Positions 32,609-44,696 of a DNA stretch of 64,000 nt are shown here, in pieces; position 1 is the first letter of the stretch; every line of letters begins with the position of its first letter. Below the pieces are notes generated by a model. The model was not told the origin of the DNA. It ran no database searches and saw only the letters and a list, made by a program, of their open reading frames with translations. Source of the stretch: CAMLOF01 sp041913045 (GTDB lineage Bacteria > Pseudomonadota > Gammaproteobacteria > Burkholderiales > Burkholderiaceae_C). Location: contig JAYSGB010000019.1 in the NCBI GenBank assembly GCA_041913045.1, positions 1 through 64,000 of the forward strand, given 5' to 3'. Both the position numbers and the translations under genes were made by a program.

Positions 32609-32610
32609 CG

Positions 32611-33888
32611 TTATTGCAGGTGGTGGACTTGGTTGCGTCCGCGCCGTTTGGCCTCATAGAGCGCGCGGTCTGCTCGGTCCAGCGTGGCGTTGGCGTCAGA
32701 GTCGAATTCGGTGAACTGCGTCATGCCCACGCTTACCGTGACTGCGATGGGGTTCTTGCCCGGCAAGGTGCAGGGTGTCGCTGCAATGTTGGCCCGGATG
32801 CGCTCCGCGACTTCGGCAGCCTCTTCGAGGTTGGTGTCATCCAGCACCAGCAGGAACTCCTCACCACCCAGGCGGCCAAAGCTGTCGGTTGATCGGCATT
32901 GTGCCGATACCAGCGCGGTGGCGTGGCACAGCACGGCATCGCCAGCCGCGTGGCCATGGGTGTCGTTGATGTCCTTGAAGTGATCTAGGTCCAGCATCAG
33001 CAAGCTGTAGGGCGGCAGGTCGTGGCCTCGTCGGCCGCTGCGCCGACCGTAGGCACGCTCCAAAGATTCGAGAACTGCGTGCCGGTTGAGCAGGCCCGTC
33101 AGCGGGTCGTGCGTGGCCAGCCGCTGCAGTTCGCGCTCCATGGCCTTGCGCTGGGTGATGTCACGCCAGATGCCTTCCACCCCGGCAAACTGGCCTTGCT
33201 CGTCTCGCAGGGCCTGCGTGCTGATGGAGATGTCGATGATGGCACCATCCTTGCGCCGCATGCGCCCAGGAAAGTCATGCACGAAGCCCTGGGTCCGAAT
33301 GGCTGCCACAAGCGCATCCCGTTCGCGTATGTCGGGGTAGAAGGTCGCAGCGGGCAGGCCGATGATCTCGTCTGCGCTGTAGCCCAGCACGTTCTTCACC
33401 GCAGGGCATACGTAACGCGTGATGCCGTCGGCATCGGTGCGGTAGAACACGTCCTGCATGGTGTTCATGATGCGCTGGAAGTTCTGGTCGGTCTCTTTCA
33501 ACCGCGCCTCCATGGTGGCGCGCTCGGTCATGTCGAGGAACGTCGCCAACACGGCTGGCGCGCCTTCCATCTGGGTGGGGCAGCTGGTCATGGCCACCAC
33601 GATGTCGCGCCCTTTTTCGGTAATGGCGCGCAGTTCCGTGACGGGGTTGGAGCGCTCGTTGCGCTCGGCGTTGCGCAGCCGCGCGAGTGCGCGGTGCAGA
33701 TCCAGCGGGTGTATGTAGCGGCTGATGGTCTGCCCGGCCAGCTTCTCTGTTGAGCTGGCGTCAAGCAACTGGGCTGCGGCGGTGTTGGCGTAGCGGATGT
33801 GTTCGCCGACCACGACCACCACACCCGCTGGCAGCATGTCCAGCCAATCTGCCGAGGTGCTGTGGCGGAGTTCTGAGTATGTGGACAT
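32611..33888 (-). CDS. PAS-PAS-GGDEF diguanylate cyclase
   Basis: The 425-aa product has a PAS domain at residues 10-125, a second PAS with PAC (135-255, YSADEIIGLPAATFYPDIRE; EGIWRDITQRKAMEREL), and a GGDEF domain (260-425) with an intact GGEEF motif. RSTD, five residues before it, is the RxxD product-inhibition site. It should make c-di-GMP in response to a small ligand or redox signal. No membrane segment or signal peptide is seen, so it is cytosolic. It converges with spoVR (two bases apart) and diverges from the C26 peptidase gene. Confidence 0.93.
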   Translation of the reverse strand: MSTYSELRHSTSADWLDMLPAGVVVVVGEHIRYANTAAAQLLDASSTEKLAGQTISRYIHPLDLHRALARLRNAERNERSNPVTELRAITEKGRDIVVAMTSCPTQMEGAPAVLATFLDMTERATMEARLKETDQNFQRIMNTMQDVFYRTDADGITRYVCPAVKNVLGYSADEIIGLPAATFYPDIRERDALVAAIRTQGFVHDFPGRMRRKDGAIIDISISTQALRDEQGQFAGVEGIWRDITQRKAMERELQRLATHDPLTGLLNRHAVLESLERAYGRRSGRRGHDLPPYSLLMLDLDHFKDINDTHGHAAGDAVLCHATALVSAQCRSTDSFGRLGGEEFLLVLDDTNLEEAAEVAERIRANIAATPCTLPGKNPIAVTVSVGMTQFTEFDSDANATLDRADRALYEAKRRGRNQVHHLQ

Positions 33889-34028
33889 GTAGTGGGCTGA
33901 GGTGGTGTTGGCCGTCCGTGCGGAAGCTGGAATATTATGAACCTTGGGCTCATCGTTCTCTCTAATACGCTTGGGTGCGTCGCATCGGGCGCATCAAAAG
34001 GTCTGTGTTGTTCAAAGGGGTTACGCTG

Positions 34029-34805
34029 ATGTATCGCAAGCGTCCAGTGCATATCGGGCTGTCGGCCCGCATCTTCCATCCAGAGGCAGGAGGCGTGGGC
34101 CTGAAGGGTAAGACCTTGCAGGTGCTGGAACAGTCTGTTGCGCAGTGGGCGGCATCGCGCGATACCTTGGTTCTGATGGTGCCTTCGGTGCTGCAGGACG
34201 GGCCGCTGATGCGAAGCAGCATCCGCGTGCGCGATTACGCCGAATATCTGGATGGCCTGATTCTGCAAGGCGGCGCCGACGTGAGCCCCAAGGCCTATGG
34301 TGAAGAGCCGCTCAAGCCCGAGTGGAGCGGTGACCCGGTGCGCGACGCCTACGAGCTGGAACTGGTGCACGAGTTCATGGAGGCGGGCAAGCCCATTCTG
34401 GGCATCTGCCGGGGTATGCAACTCATCAACGTGGCGCTGGGCGGCAGCCTGTACCAGGACATTCCCACCCTTTGCCCGGAGGCGGCGGGCCACGAGTCAC
34501 CCGATTACGACCGCAACGCTCACGAGGTGACCTTCACGCCCGGCGGCAAACTGGCCGAGTGGTTTCGCGACGTGCCTGGTGGGCGGCGGGTGGCGTCCAT
34601 CCACCACCAGGCGGTCAACCGGCTGGGCAAAGACGTGACGGTGGAGGCCACAGCGCCCGACGGCGTGGTGGAGGCCATCCGCTGGACCGGGCGCGGTTTT
34701 GTGTGCGGTGTGCAGTGGCATCCGGAGTTCCACCACCTGGGTGGTGAGGAGATGCTGGACTGCTCTCCGCTGCTGGATGCTTTCCTGGCGGCCGCACGCA
34801 AGTAA
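34029..34805 (+). CDS. Gamma-glutamyl-gamma-aminobutyrate hydrolase family (peptidase C26)
   Basis: The 258-aa class I glutamine amidotransferase-like hydrolase has nucleophile Cys at about 127 in ILGICRGMQLINV, and catalytic His 231 and Glu 233 in GVQWHPEFH. Also seen are LQGGADVSP and IHHQAVNRLG, typical of PuuD. PuuD splits gamma-Glu-GABA in putrescine degradation, but relatives act on folyl-polyglutamate or other gamma-Glu amides, so the substrate is uncertain. AAAGGGG precedes the ATG. It ends just before the riboswitch. Confidence 0.88.
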   Translation: MYRKRPVHIGLSARIFHPEAGGVGLKGKTLQVLEQSVAQWAASRDTLVLMVPSVLQDGPLMRSSIRVRDYAEYLDGLILQGGADVSPKAYGEEPLKPEWSGDPVRDAYELELVHEFMEAGKPILGICRGMQLINVALGGSLYQDIPTLCPEAAGHESPDYDRNAHEVTFTPGGKLAEWFRDVPGGRRVASIHHQAVNRLGKDVTVEATAPDGVVEAIRWTGRGFVCGVQWHPEFHHLGGEEMLDCSPLLDAFLAAARK

Positions 34806-34814
34806 AATAGAGGG

Positions 34815-34913
34815 CTTCCAAGGAGCGCTGCAGCGGCGCGCCGGTTGCGTGGCATCGAGCACGGCAACAGGCGGCCGTCAGGCTTGGACTTCCCCGAACA
34901 CAACCGCGCTCAC
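34815..34913 (+). promoter_or_regulatory. S-adenosylhomocysteine (SAH) riboswitch
   Basis: The sequence matches the SAH riboswitch pattern: CCAAGGAGCGCTGCAGCGG near the start, TCAGGCTTGG in the middle, AACCGCGCTCAC at the end. P1 pairs CCAAG (34818-34822) with CTTGG (34883-34887), and the pseudoknot pairs GAGCGC (34823-34828) with GCGCTC (34906-34911). SAH riboswitches switch on SAH recycling genes such as metH and ahcY when SAH accumulates. The metH start follows within 30 bases. Confidence 0.9.
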
Positions 34914-34941
34914 CTGAATGTGCCCTTTGCAGGTGAGTGCC

Positions 34942-37719
<2,778 letters not shown>

Positions 37720-37770
37720 CCAGCCCGCTGGCCGTTCACAACCGCTTTGGTTGCGCGCACAATGTTGCGC

Positions 37771-38415
37771 ATGAAACCAAGACGCAAACTCCTGCAATTC
37801 CTGTTGCTGAGTGGCTGGCCCAGCGGCTTGCTTTGGGCGGCGGGCACCCGGCCCCAACCCCCGGGCCTGCGGCGCGTGCGTGGTGACGTGCGCGTCAACG
37901 GCGAACCCGCCCAGGAGGGGCGCCTCGTATTGCCGGGCGACGTCGTCACGACTGGGGCTGACGGCGAGGCCGTGTACGTGCTGGGCAATGATGCCTACCT
38001 GCTGCGCGCCAATACCGAAGTGCGCCACGAACCGAAGGGTTCGCCTGGTTTGCTGCAGATCGTGCAGGGCAAGATACTTTCGGTATTCGGGCCAGGCCCC
38101 AAACGGCTGGAAACGCAGGCGGCCATCATCGGCATCCGTGGCACGGGCTGCTACATTGAGGCGGCGCCTCAGCAGACCTACTTTTGCCTGTGTTACGGCC
38201 AGGCGGAGGTGGTGCCAACGGCCGATCCGTCCAGGGCGTTCGAGATGGTCACCAAGTACCACGACCGGCCTTACCTGCTGAGCACAAGCCCAGGCCTTGC
38301 ACCATTGCAGGAGGCGCCCGTCATCAACCACACGGACGCCGAACTCATCATGCTGGAGGCATTGAAAGGCCGCCGCCCGCCGTTCATGCAGCAGAGCTAT
38401 TCGCCGCGCTATTGA
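37771..38415 (+). CDS. FecR-domain periplasmic protein
   Basis: The product is about 214 aa with a basic start and hydrophobic segment (RRKLLQFLLLSGWPSGLLWA) that looks like a signal peptide. A FecR domain follows (VRGDVRVNGEPAQEGRLVLP; YLLRANTEVRHE; AIIGIRGTGCYIEA). Such stand-alone FecR proteins are not FecI partners; their role is unclear. Two Cys (FCLCYG) may form a disulfide. It follows metH by about 50 bases on the same strand and converges with the PilB-like gene. An alternative ATG lies three codons upstream. Confidence 0.75.
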   Translation: MKPRRKLLQFLLLSGWPSGLLWAAGTRPQPPGLRRVRGDVRVNGEPAQEGRLVLPGDVVTTGADGEAVYVLGNDAYLLRANTEVRHEPKGSPGLLQIVQGKILSVFGPGPKRLETQAAIIGIRGTGCYIEAAPQQTYFCLCYGQAEVVPTADPSRAFEMVTKYHDRPYLLSTSPGLAPLQEAPVINHTDAELIMLEALKGRRPPFMQQSYSPRY

Positions 38416-38430
38416 CGCGCTGGCAAAAAC

Positions 38431-40917
38431 TCAGTTGTTGCAGTTGGCGCGCACCTCGTCGATGCTGGTCAATCCGGCCAGCACTTTGGGAATGCCGTCT
38501 TGCCGCAGCGTGCGGAAACCGTGCGTGGCCATGGCTGTGCGCAGCAGTTCGGCGGCCGGGGCCTTGAGCTGGATGAGCTTGCGCAGGGCCGAGTCCACCG
38601 TCATAAGTTCGTGCAGGCCCACGCGGCCTTTGTAGCCGCTCTTGTCGCAGCTGGGGCAGCCGGGGGCGTGGTAGCGCATGAAGCGGCCGTTCTGCCCATA
38701 CTGCTCAAGCCATTCCTGGCGCACCTGCTCGGGCGCGGGCGCCAGTTCCGCCGGGAAGGCATGGCGGTAGTCGGCCACGAGTTCGTCAATGAACTCGTCG
38801 CTGGCCGGTTCGCTCACCCGGCATTCCTTGCACAGACGGCGCACCAGACGCTGCGCCAGCACCGCCAGCAGCGAGTCTGCGAAGTTGAAGGGGTCCATGC
38901 CCATGTCCAACAGTCGGACCACGGTCTCGGGGGCGCTGTTGGTGTGCAAGGTGGTCAGCACCAGGTGGCCCGTGAGGGACGCCTCGATCGCCGTCTGGGC
39001 GGTTTCCTCGTCGCGGATCTCGCCGACCATGATCACGTCGGGGTCGGCGCGGAGGAAGGCGCGCAGCGCCTTGGCGAAGGTCCAGTCGATCTTGGGATTG
39101 ACCTGCACCTGACGCAGGTCGGGGTTGGTGATCTCCACCGGGTCCTCGGCCGTCCAGATCTTGCGGTCTGGCGTGTTGATGTGCTGCAGCAGCGCGTGCA
39201 GGGTGGTGGTCTTGCCCGAGCCGGTAGGGCCAACGCACAGCACCATGCCGTAGGGGCGTTCGATCACCTCGCGCAGGTGTGCCAGATTTGCAGGAGCCAG
39301 GGCCAACTGATCAATGCTCAAAGGCTTGGCAGAGGAGAGCAGCCGCAGAACCACGTCCTCGGCACCACCATTGGTGGGAATGGTGGCCACGCGCAGTTCC
39401 AGCTTGTGCTGGGGTGAGTAGCGCGTGAAGTCGATCTTGCCGTCCTGCGGCTTGCGGCGCTCGGAGATGTCGAGGTCGCACATGATCTTGATGCGCGCCA
39501 CCAGCGCCGAGCGGTAGGTGGGCGGCAGCTCCATGTAGGGCACCAGGCGCCCGTCCTTGCGGAAACGGATGCGCACCTTGCGTTTGCTGGCAAAGGTTTC
39601 GATGTGGATGTCGGACGCACCCTGGTTGAAGGCTTCCACGATCAAGGTGTTGATCAGGCGCACCAGCGAGTTGTCGGACTGCTCGATCTGTGGGCCTTCT
39701 TCTGAGCCTTCGTCTTCCTGCTCCACCCCTTGCTCCAGGGATTCGAGCAGCTTGTCGGAACTGGACGAAGAGTAGTCCGGCTGGTTGCGCTGGCCGGGCA
39801 TGGCCTTCACGGCATCCAGTCCGTGGCGTGCGTAGATTTCAGTGATCTGGTTGTTGTCCAGCGAGCCGCTGGCCAGCGCAGCCACCACCTTGCATTGCAG
39901 GGTGAATTCCAGTTCTTCGATCAGCGCGCGGCGGGACGGGTCTTCAGCGGCGACGATCAGCGTCCCCTGGCTCCAGAGCAAAGGCAGCACCTTCAGACGG
40001 CGCGCCAGTGCTGGGGGCACGCGGCGCATGGCCTCCACATCCATGGGGAACTTGTTGAGGTCGACCACCGGGTAACCCATCTTGCGGGCCAGCGCGGTGC
40101 GCAGGTCTTGCCTCGAGAGCTGCCCGCTTTTCACGAGCAGTTCGCCCAGCGGCACGGTACGCTCGGTCTTCTGCCGTTCCAGCGCCTCCTGCAGTTGCCG
40201 GTCTGACACCAGCCCCAGGGCGGTGAGCGCCTCGCCGATGCGCACCATCGGCATCTTGGACTGCTGTTCCAGCGCCACCAGCAGTTGTTCGGGTTTGACG
40301 ATCTCCTTGATGACCAGGTAGTCGCCCAGCTTGCGGTTGCGCAGGGTTTCCTGTTCGCGTGCCGCGAGTTCCACCTGATCGTGGGTCACCACCTGTTGCT
40401 CTACCAGCACCTGACCGATGGTTGCACCCAGTTGAATATCGCGGTAGCTTTCCTTGGGCAGGAAAACCCGTTCCACGCTGTCGCGCTCGTCTACAGGGTG
40501 AAACAGAAAGATGCCTTGTTCCGTTTCCACATGCCCAATCGTCTGCCCCTCTTCGGTCTGCCCGTCAGTCAGGGTCAGCCGGTACTGGATGCGCGTGCGG
40601 TAGTCCAGCAGTTGCTGCAGTGCATGGGGGTCGTTACCGGCCTGGATGGCTTGGTCTTTTGGGGCAAGCGGTGTCTTGATGCGCAGGCGGCGGAACATTG
40701 AGAAGCGCAACGGCATGCTCACGCGCGATGGCGGCACCTGAATGTAGGCGGTGCGCTCCGACAGGTTCAAGCCCACAAGCAGGCATTCCCGGGTCTGCCC
40801 GTTGCTGCCCTCGACTTCGCAGGGTAGCTCTTTGCTGCCGCTGTCCGAATAGCTGGCGTAGGGCGGGGATGGCCAGAGGGGGGTGGAGGTCGGGGCAGCG
40901 GTGGCGGTGGCGAGCAT
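38431..40917 (-). CDS. PilB/GspE-type secretion ATPase, long form with MshEN repeats
   Basis: The 828-aa product has an extra N-terminal region (1-200) with a PilZ-like beta pattern. MshEN-type segments follow at 225-370 (IGEALTALGLVSDRQLQEAL, PLGELLVKSGQLSRQDLRTA), which in relatives bind c-di-GMP. The ATPase core has Walker A GPTGSGKTT near 562, the Asp box SGTE-type region, Walker B-like DPDVIMVGEIRDEETA and the zinc cysteines CKEC and CPSC. It powers pilus or type II secretion assembly. There are no pilin or secretin genes nearby, so the system served is unknown. It resembles the 646-aa paralogue at 59958-61898. Confidence 0.88.
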   Translation of the reverse strand: MLATATAAPTSTPLWPSPPYASYSDSGSKELPCEVEGSNGQTRECLLVGLNLSERTAYIQVPPSRVSMPLRFSMFRRLRIKTPLAPKDQAIQAGNDPHALQQLLDYRTRIQYRLTLTDGQTEEGQTIGHVETEQGIFLFHPVDERDSVERVFLPKESYRDIQLGATIGQVLVEQQVVTHDQVELAAREQETLRNRKLGDYLVIKEIVKPEQLLVALEQQSKMPMVRIGEALTALGLVSDRQLQEALERQKTERTVPLGELLVKSGQLSRQDLRTALARKMGYPVVDLNKFPMDVEAMRRVPPALARRLKVLPLLWSQGTLIVAAEDPSRRALIEELEFTLQCKVVAALASGSLDNNQITEIYARHGLDAVKAMPGQRNQPDYSSSSSDKLLESLEQGVEQEDEGSEEGPQIEQSDNSLVRLINTLIVEAFNQGASDIHIETFASKRKVRIRFRKDGRLVPYMELPPTYRSALVARIKIMCDLDISERRKPQDGKIDFTRYSPQHKLELRVATIPTNGGAEDVVLRLLSSAKPLSIDQLALAPANLAHLREVIERPYGMVLCVGPTGSGKTTTLHALLQHINTPDRKIWTAEDPVEITNPDLRQVQVNPKIDWTFAKALRAFLRADPDVIMVGEIRDEETAQTAIEASLTGHLVLTTLHTNSAPETVVRLLDMGMDPFNFADSLLAVLAQRLVRRLCKECRVSEPASDEFIDELVADYRHAFPAELAPAPEQVRQEWLEQYGQNGRFMRYHAPGCPSCDKSGYKGRVGLHELMTVDSALRKLIQLKAPAAELLRTAMATHGFRTLRQDGIPKVLAGLTSIDEVRANCNN

Positions 40918-41020
40918 GAGTGTCTAAGCTAAAGGCGTCGGTGTCTCTGTGCAATGGATGGGCATTGTGCCCAACCTTGCTACTTCTGACAACGCTGTGC
41001 CAACGAATGCGTCAAAGTGT

Positions 41021-42554
41021 TCATAGCTGCGAGAGACGGTATTGCATTGCTTCTGCAACGTGGGGCGTGCGTACAGCGTCGCTGCCTGCCAGATCGGCAA
41101 TGGTTCGCGCCACGCGCAAAGCCCGGTGAGTGGCTCTGCCGGACCAGCCCAACCGGGTGGCTGCCGTTCGCAGCAGTTGGGCCGCAGCATCGTCGAGGTT
41201 GGTGTGCCGGTTGAGTGCGTCCCCTTGCAACAGGTGGTTGGGGTGGCCCTGCCTCTGGCAGGCGCGCGCGCGCCCGGGCCACGCGCACCCGCACGGCGGC
41301 GCTGGGTTCGCCGGGTGGCGCTGTCATCAGCGCATCTGCCGCCAAGATGGGAACTTCCACGTGCAGGTCGATCCGGTCGAGCAGCGGGCCGCTGAGCTTG
41401 CTTTGGTAGCGGTTGACCTGATCGGGGGTGCAGCGGCATGCCTTGTGGCTGGCGCCCAGGTAGCCGCAGGGGCAGGGGTTCATGGCAGCCACCAATTGGA
41501 AGCGTGCGGGGAAGTCGGTCTGGCGTGCGGCGCGGGAGATCCTGATATGCCCCGTTTCCAGGGGCTCGCGCAGCGCCTCCAGTGCGCTTCGTGGGAATTC
41601 CGGCAGTTCGTCCAGGAACAGAACGCCGTGGTGTGACAGCGATATTTCCCCTGGCTTGGGCGGTGAGCCGCCCCCAACCAGCGCAACCGCGCTGGCGCTG
41701 TGGTGCGGCGCACAGGTCGGCCGCTGGCCCCAGGTCTCCAGCCGGAAGCGCCCCGCGAGCGAGGCTATGGCGGCGGTTTCCAGGGCCTCGTCGTTGTTCA
41801 TCGGGGGTAAGAGCCCAGCGAGACGCTGCGCCAGCATCGATTTACCGGAACCTGGCGGACCAACAAGCAAGAGGCTGTGCTGACCCGCCGCAGCGATTTC
41901 CAATGCCCGCCGTGCGGCGGCCTGGCCCCGCACGTCAGCCAGATCCGGACCGCTGATGGTGTGCTTCGCTTCCATGGCCTGTACCTGCTGCCACTCGCCG
42001 TCGTCAGCATCTTCTGCCAGCGCGGAACCTTCCGGTGCAAATTGACGAACCACGTCCAGCAAGTGGCGGGCTCGGTAAACCTTCACGTCGCCCGCCAGGG
42101 CCGCTTCTTCGGCGCTTGCTGGTGGCAGCACCAAACGAGTGCCCGCGAGGGCGCCCGAGGCACGCAGCGCCAACCCCATGGCCAGCGCTCCGCGAATGGG
42201 TCGCAGGTCCCCGCCCAGCGACAGTTCCCCGGCGAATTCGTGGCTCGCCATCCGGGTGCCGTCGATCTGGCCGCTGGCTGCAAGAATGCCCAAAGCGATG
42301 GGCAAGTCAAAGCGGCCGGACTCCTTGGGCAGGTCTGCGGGGGCAAGGTTCACGGTGATGCGCTTGTTGCTGGGGAACTCCAGGCCAGCGTTCTGAATGG
42401 CCGAACGCACTCTTTCGCGGGCCTCTTTTACCTCGGTGTCGGCCAGTCCAACCAGCGTAAAACTGGGCAAGCCATTGGCCAGGTGCACTTCTACGCAGAC
42501 TGGACGCGCTTCCAGCCCAACGAGGGTGCGGCTTTGCACCAAAGACAAGCTCAT
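41021..42554 (-). pseudogene. comM: comM (YifB-family Mg-chelatase-like helicase), frameshifted
   Basis: The first frame from ATG 42554 (GGAAAAG upstream) carries the full ComM core: LVGLADTEVKEARERVRSAI, Walker A VGPPGSGKSMLAQRL, FLDELPEF, and CPCGYLG with zinc cysteines. It then loses sense after VRVARARAR. The proper C-terminus (GHPNHLLQGDALNRHTNLDD to the stop at 41021) continues one frame over. The switch falls in the run GCGCGCGCGCGC at 41262-41273, as expected from loss of one GC unit. ComM is the branch-migration helicase of natural transformation. The gene is inactivated or wrongly sequenced; the long frame otherwise runs out at 40980. Confidence 0.85.
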
Positions 42555-42586
42555 GTTCTTTTCCTCCCTGTTTTGGCCGGGCAGAT

Positions 42587-42631
42587 TGCACAAAAAACGT
42601 GCAGTCATGCGAATCGCACTTTTTTGGTGCA
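42587..42631. promoter_or_regulatory. Two NtrC-type binding sites upstream of glnK
   Basis: TGCAC-N7-GTGCA is perfect at 42587-42603 and has one mismatch (CGCAC-N7-GTGCA) at 42615-42631. This is the half-site spacing of the NtrC consensus. They lie roughly 85-130 bases upstream of the sigma-54 promoter, the usual enhancer distance. Confidence 0.7.
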
Positions 42632-42714
42632 TTTTTGGCCGTTTTGTTACAACATCTTACCTTCGTGGCCCCCGCCTCGGTCACCTCGGGGGCCGAGGAT
42701 CACACGCAGATGGG

Positions 42715-42731
42715 TTGGCACGCTTCTTGTT
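42715..42731 (+). promoter_or_regulatory. Sigma-54 promoter of glnK-amtB
   Basis: TTGGCACG-CTTC-TTGTT fits the -24/-12 consensus TGGCACG-N4-TTGCT, with GC of the -12 element changed to GT. It lies 40 bases before the glnK ATG and downstream of two NtrC-type sites. Confidence 0.7.
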
Positions 42732-42770
42732 AGTTGCTTGCCGTCGTTCAATCCTTTAGCGAGACTCACC

Positions 42771-43109
42771 ATGAAGCTGGTAACCGCGATCATCAAACCG
42801 TTCAAGCTCGACGAGGTGCGCGAGGCGCTCTCCGTCATGGGCGTGCAAGGCATCACCGTGACCGAAGTCAAGGGCTTCGGCCGTCAGAAAGGCCATACCG
42901 AGCTGTACCGCGGCGCGGAGTACGTGGTGGACTTTCTGCCCAAGGTGAAGATCGAAGCCGCCGTTTCCGACGAGCTGGTCGAGCGAGTCATCGAGGCCAT
43001 CGAAGGCGCGGCTCGCACCGGCAAGATCGGCGACGGCAAGATTTTTGTCTTCCCGCTGGAGCAGGTGGTGCGTATCCGCACCGGCGAAACCGGCGCCGAA
43101 GCTCTGTGA
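42771..43109 (+). CDS. glnK: Nitrogen regulatory PII protein GlnK
   Basis: This 112-aa PII protein begins MKLVTAIIKPFKLDEVREAL. It has the T-loop GHTELYRGAEYVVDF with Tyr51, the uridylylation site, and the C-terminal PII motif TGKIGDGKIFV. It senses 2-oxoglutarate and ATP/ADP and blocks AmtB when nitrogen is plentiful. Placement upstream of amtB and the sigma-54/NtrC signals favour glnK over glnB. Confidence 0.94.
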   Translation: MKLVTAIIKPFKLDEVREALSVMGVQGITVTEVKGFGRQKGHTELYRGAEYVVDFLPKVKIEAAVSDELVERVIEAIEGAARTGKIGDGKIFVFPLEQVVRIRTGETGAEAL

Positions 43110-43141
43110 TCAACCCCAACCCACTAACAAAGAGCATGCAC

Positions 43142-44578
43142 ATGAAAAAGTTTCTATTGAGCCTCTGTCTGGGGCTGGGACTCACACTGGGCGGATGGTC
43201 CGTCATGGCGCAAACCACCGACGCCGCCGCGCCCGCACCCGCTGCAACCGAGCAAGCCGCGCCCGCCGCTGCCCCGGCAGCTGATGCCGCTCCCGCAGCT
43301 GCGCCTGCCGCGGAAGCTGCTGCCCCCGCCGCCGAGCCAGTCAAAGAGACCATGGACAAGGGCGACGTGGCCTGGATGATGGTTTCCACCTTGCTGGTCA
43401 TCATGATGACCGTGCCTGGCCTGGCGCTGTTCTACGGCGGTCTGGTGCGCAGCAAGAACATGTTGTCTGTGCTGATGCAGGTGATGGTGGTGTTCTCGCT
43501 GATCGTCGTGCTGTGGGCCGTTTACGGCTACAGCCTGGCGTTCGGTGGAGAGGGCCTGATCATCGGTAACCTGGACAAGGTCTTCCTGTCTGGCATCACG
43601 CTGGAAACGCTGTCCGCGACCTTCACGCCTGGTGTGATGATTCCTGAGTTGGTGTTCGTGGCCTTCCAGTCCACCTTCGCTGGAATCACCTGCGCCCTGA
43701 TCGTTGGTTCCTTTGCCGAGCGCATCAAATTCAGCGCCGTGCTGCTGTTCAGCGTGCTGTGGTTCACCTTCAGCTACATCCCCATCGCTCACATGGTCTG
43801 GGGTGCAGGTGGCTACCTGTTCGACAAGGGTGCGCTGGACTTCGCCGGTGGTACCGTGGTGCACATCAACGCCGCCGTGGCTGGCTTGGTGGGCGCGTAC
43901 ATGGTGGGTAAGCGGGTTGGCTACGGCAAGGAAGCCATGGCTCCGCACAGCCTGACGCTGACGATGGTGGGTGCCTCCCTGCTGTGGGTGGGTTGGTTTG
44001 GCTTCAACGCTGGCTCCAACCTGGAAGCCAACGGCGGTGCGGCTCTGGCCTTCATCAACACCCTGGTGGCCACCGCCGGTGCCGTGCTGGCCTGGTCGAT
44101 TGGCGAAGCGCTGCACAAGGGCAAAGCCTCCATGCTGGGTGCAGCCTCCGGTGCTGTGGCTGGTCTGGTCGCCATCACCCCTGCCTGCGGTACCGTGGGC
44201 CCGATGGGTGCGATCGTGATCGGTCTGATCGCTGGCTTCCTGTGCCTGTGGGGCGTGACGGGTCTGAAGAAGATGCTCGGTGCTGATGACTCTCTGGACG
44301 TGTTCGGTGTCCACGGCGTTGGCGGCATCGTGGGTGCCCTGCTGACTGGCGTGTTCTCCGCAGCGTCTCTGGGCGGCATCAAGGGCGACGGCTACTCCAT
44401 CGCCAGCCAGCTGGTGGTGCAGGCCGAAGGCGTTGTGATCACCCTGGTCTGGTCTGGCGTGGTGTCCTTCGTGGTCTACAAGATCGTGGACATGGTGGTG
44501 GGTCTGCGCGTTACCGAAGAGGAAGAGCGCGAGGGTCTGGACATCAGCTCTCACGGCGAGACGGCTTACAACCGCTGA
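43142..44578 (+). CDS. amtB: Ammonium transporter AmtB
   Basis: The 478-aa product has a signal peptide (LCLGLGLTLGGWSVMAQ), an unusual Ala/Pro-rich linker at about residues 24-65, and then the 11-helix Amt core. Seen are DVAWMMVSTLLVIMMTVPGL, YIPIAHMVWGAGG, the Amt signature DFAGGTVVHINAAVAGLVGA with the first pore His, and FGVHGVGGIVGAL with the second. It conducts ammonium at the inner membrane under GlnK control. ATG 43142 has AAAGAG upstream; an ATG two codons earlier is also possible. Confidence 0.94.
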   Translation: MKKFLLSLCLGLGLTLGGWSVMAQTTDAAAPAPAATEQAAPAAAPAADAAPAAAPAAEAAAPAAEPVKETMDKGDVAWMMVSTLLVIMMTVPGLALFYGGLVRSKNMLSVLMQVMVVFSLIVVLWAVYGYSLAFGGEGLIIGNLDKVFLSGITLETLSATFTPGVMIPELVFVAFQSTFAGITCALIVGSFAERIKFSAVLLFSVLWFTFSYIPIAHMVWGAGGYLFDKGALDFAGGTVVHINAAVAGLVGAYMVGKRVGYGKEAMAPHSLTLTMVGASLLWVGWFGFNAGSNLEANGGAALAFINTLVATAGAVLAWSIGEALHKGKASMLGAASGAVAGLVAITPACGTVGPMGAIVIGLIAGFLCLWGVTGLKKMLGADDSLDVFGVHGVGGIVGALLTGVFSAASLGGIKGDGYSIASQLVVQAEGVVITLVWSGVVSFVVYKIVDMVVGLRVTEEEEREGLDISSHGETAYNR

Positions 44579-44619
44579 TAGGTAAACGTCACACACAACC
44601 AAGATATCTCCTTGGTTTG

Positions 44620-44650
44620 GCCCGCGAAGCTCCGGCTCGCGGGCTTTTTT
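44620..44650 (+). terminator. Intrinsic terminator after amtB
   Basis: GCCCGCGA (44620-44627) pairs with TCGCGGGC (44637-44644) around a 9-base loop, followed by six T. Confidence 0.85.
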
Positions 44651-44696
44651 ACGTGATCGCGGCGGGCAGGCATGCCAGCGGGCACAATCGCAGCCC

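Noticed and set aside
40980..41260. C-terminal 90 codons of the long comM frame as real protein
   Set aside because: This tail resembles no ComM sequence, while the neighbouring frame carries the expected C-terminus. It is a frameshift artefact.
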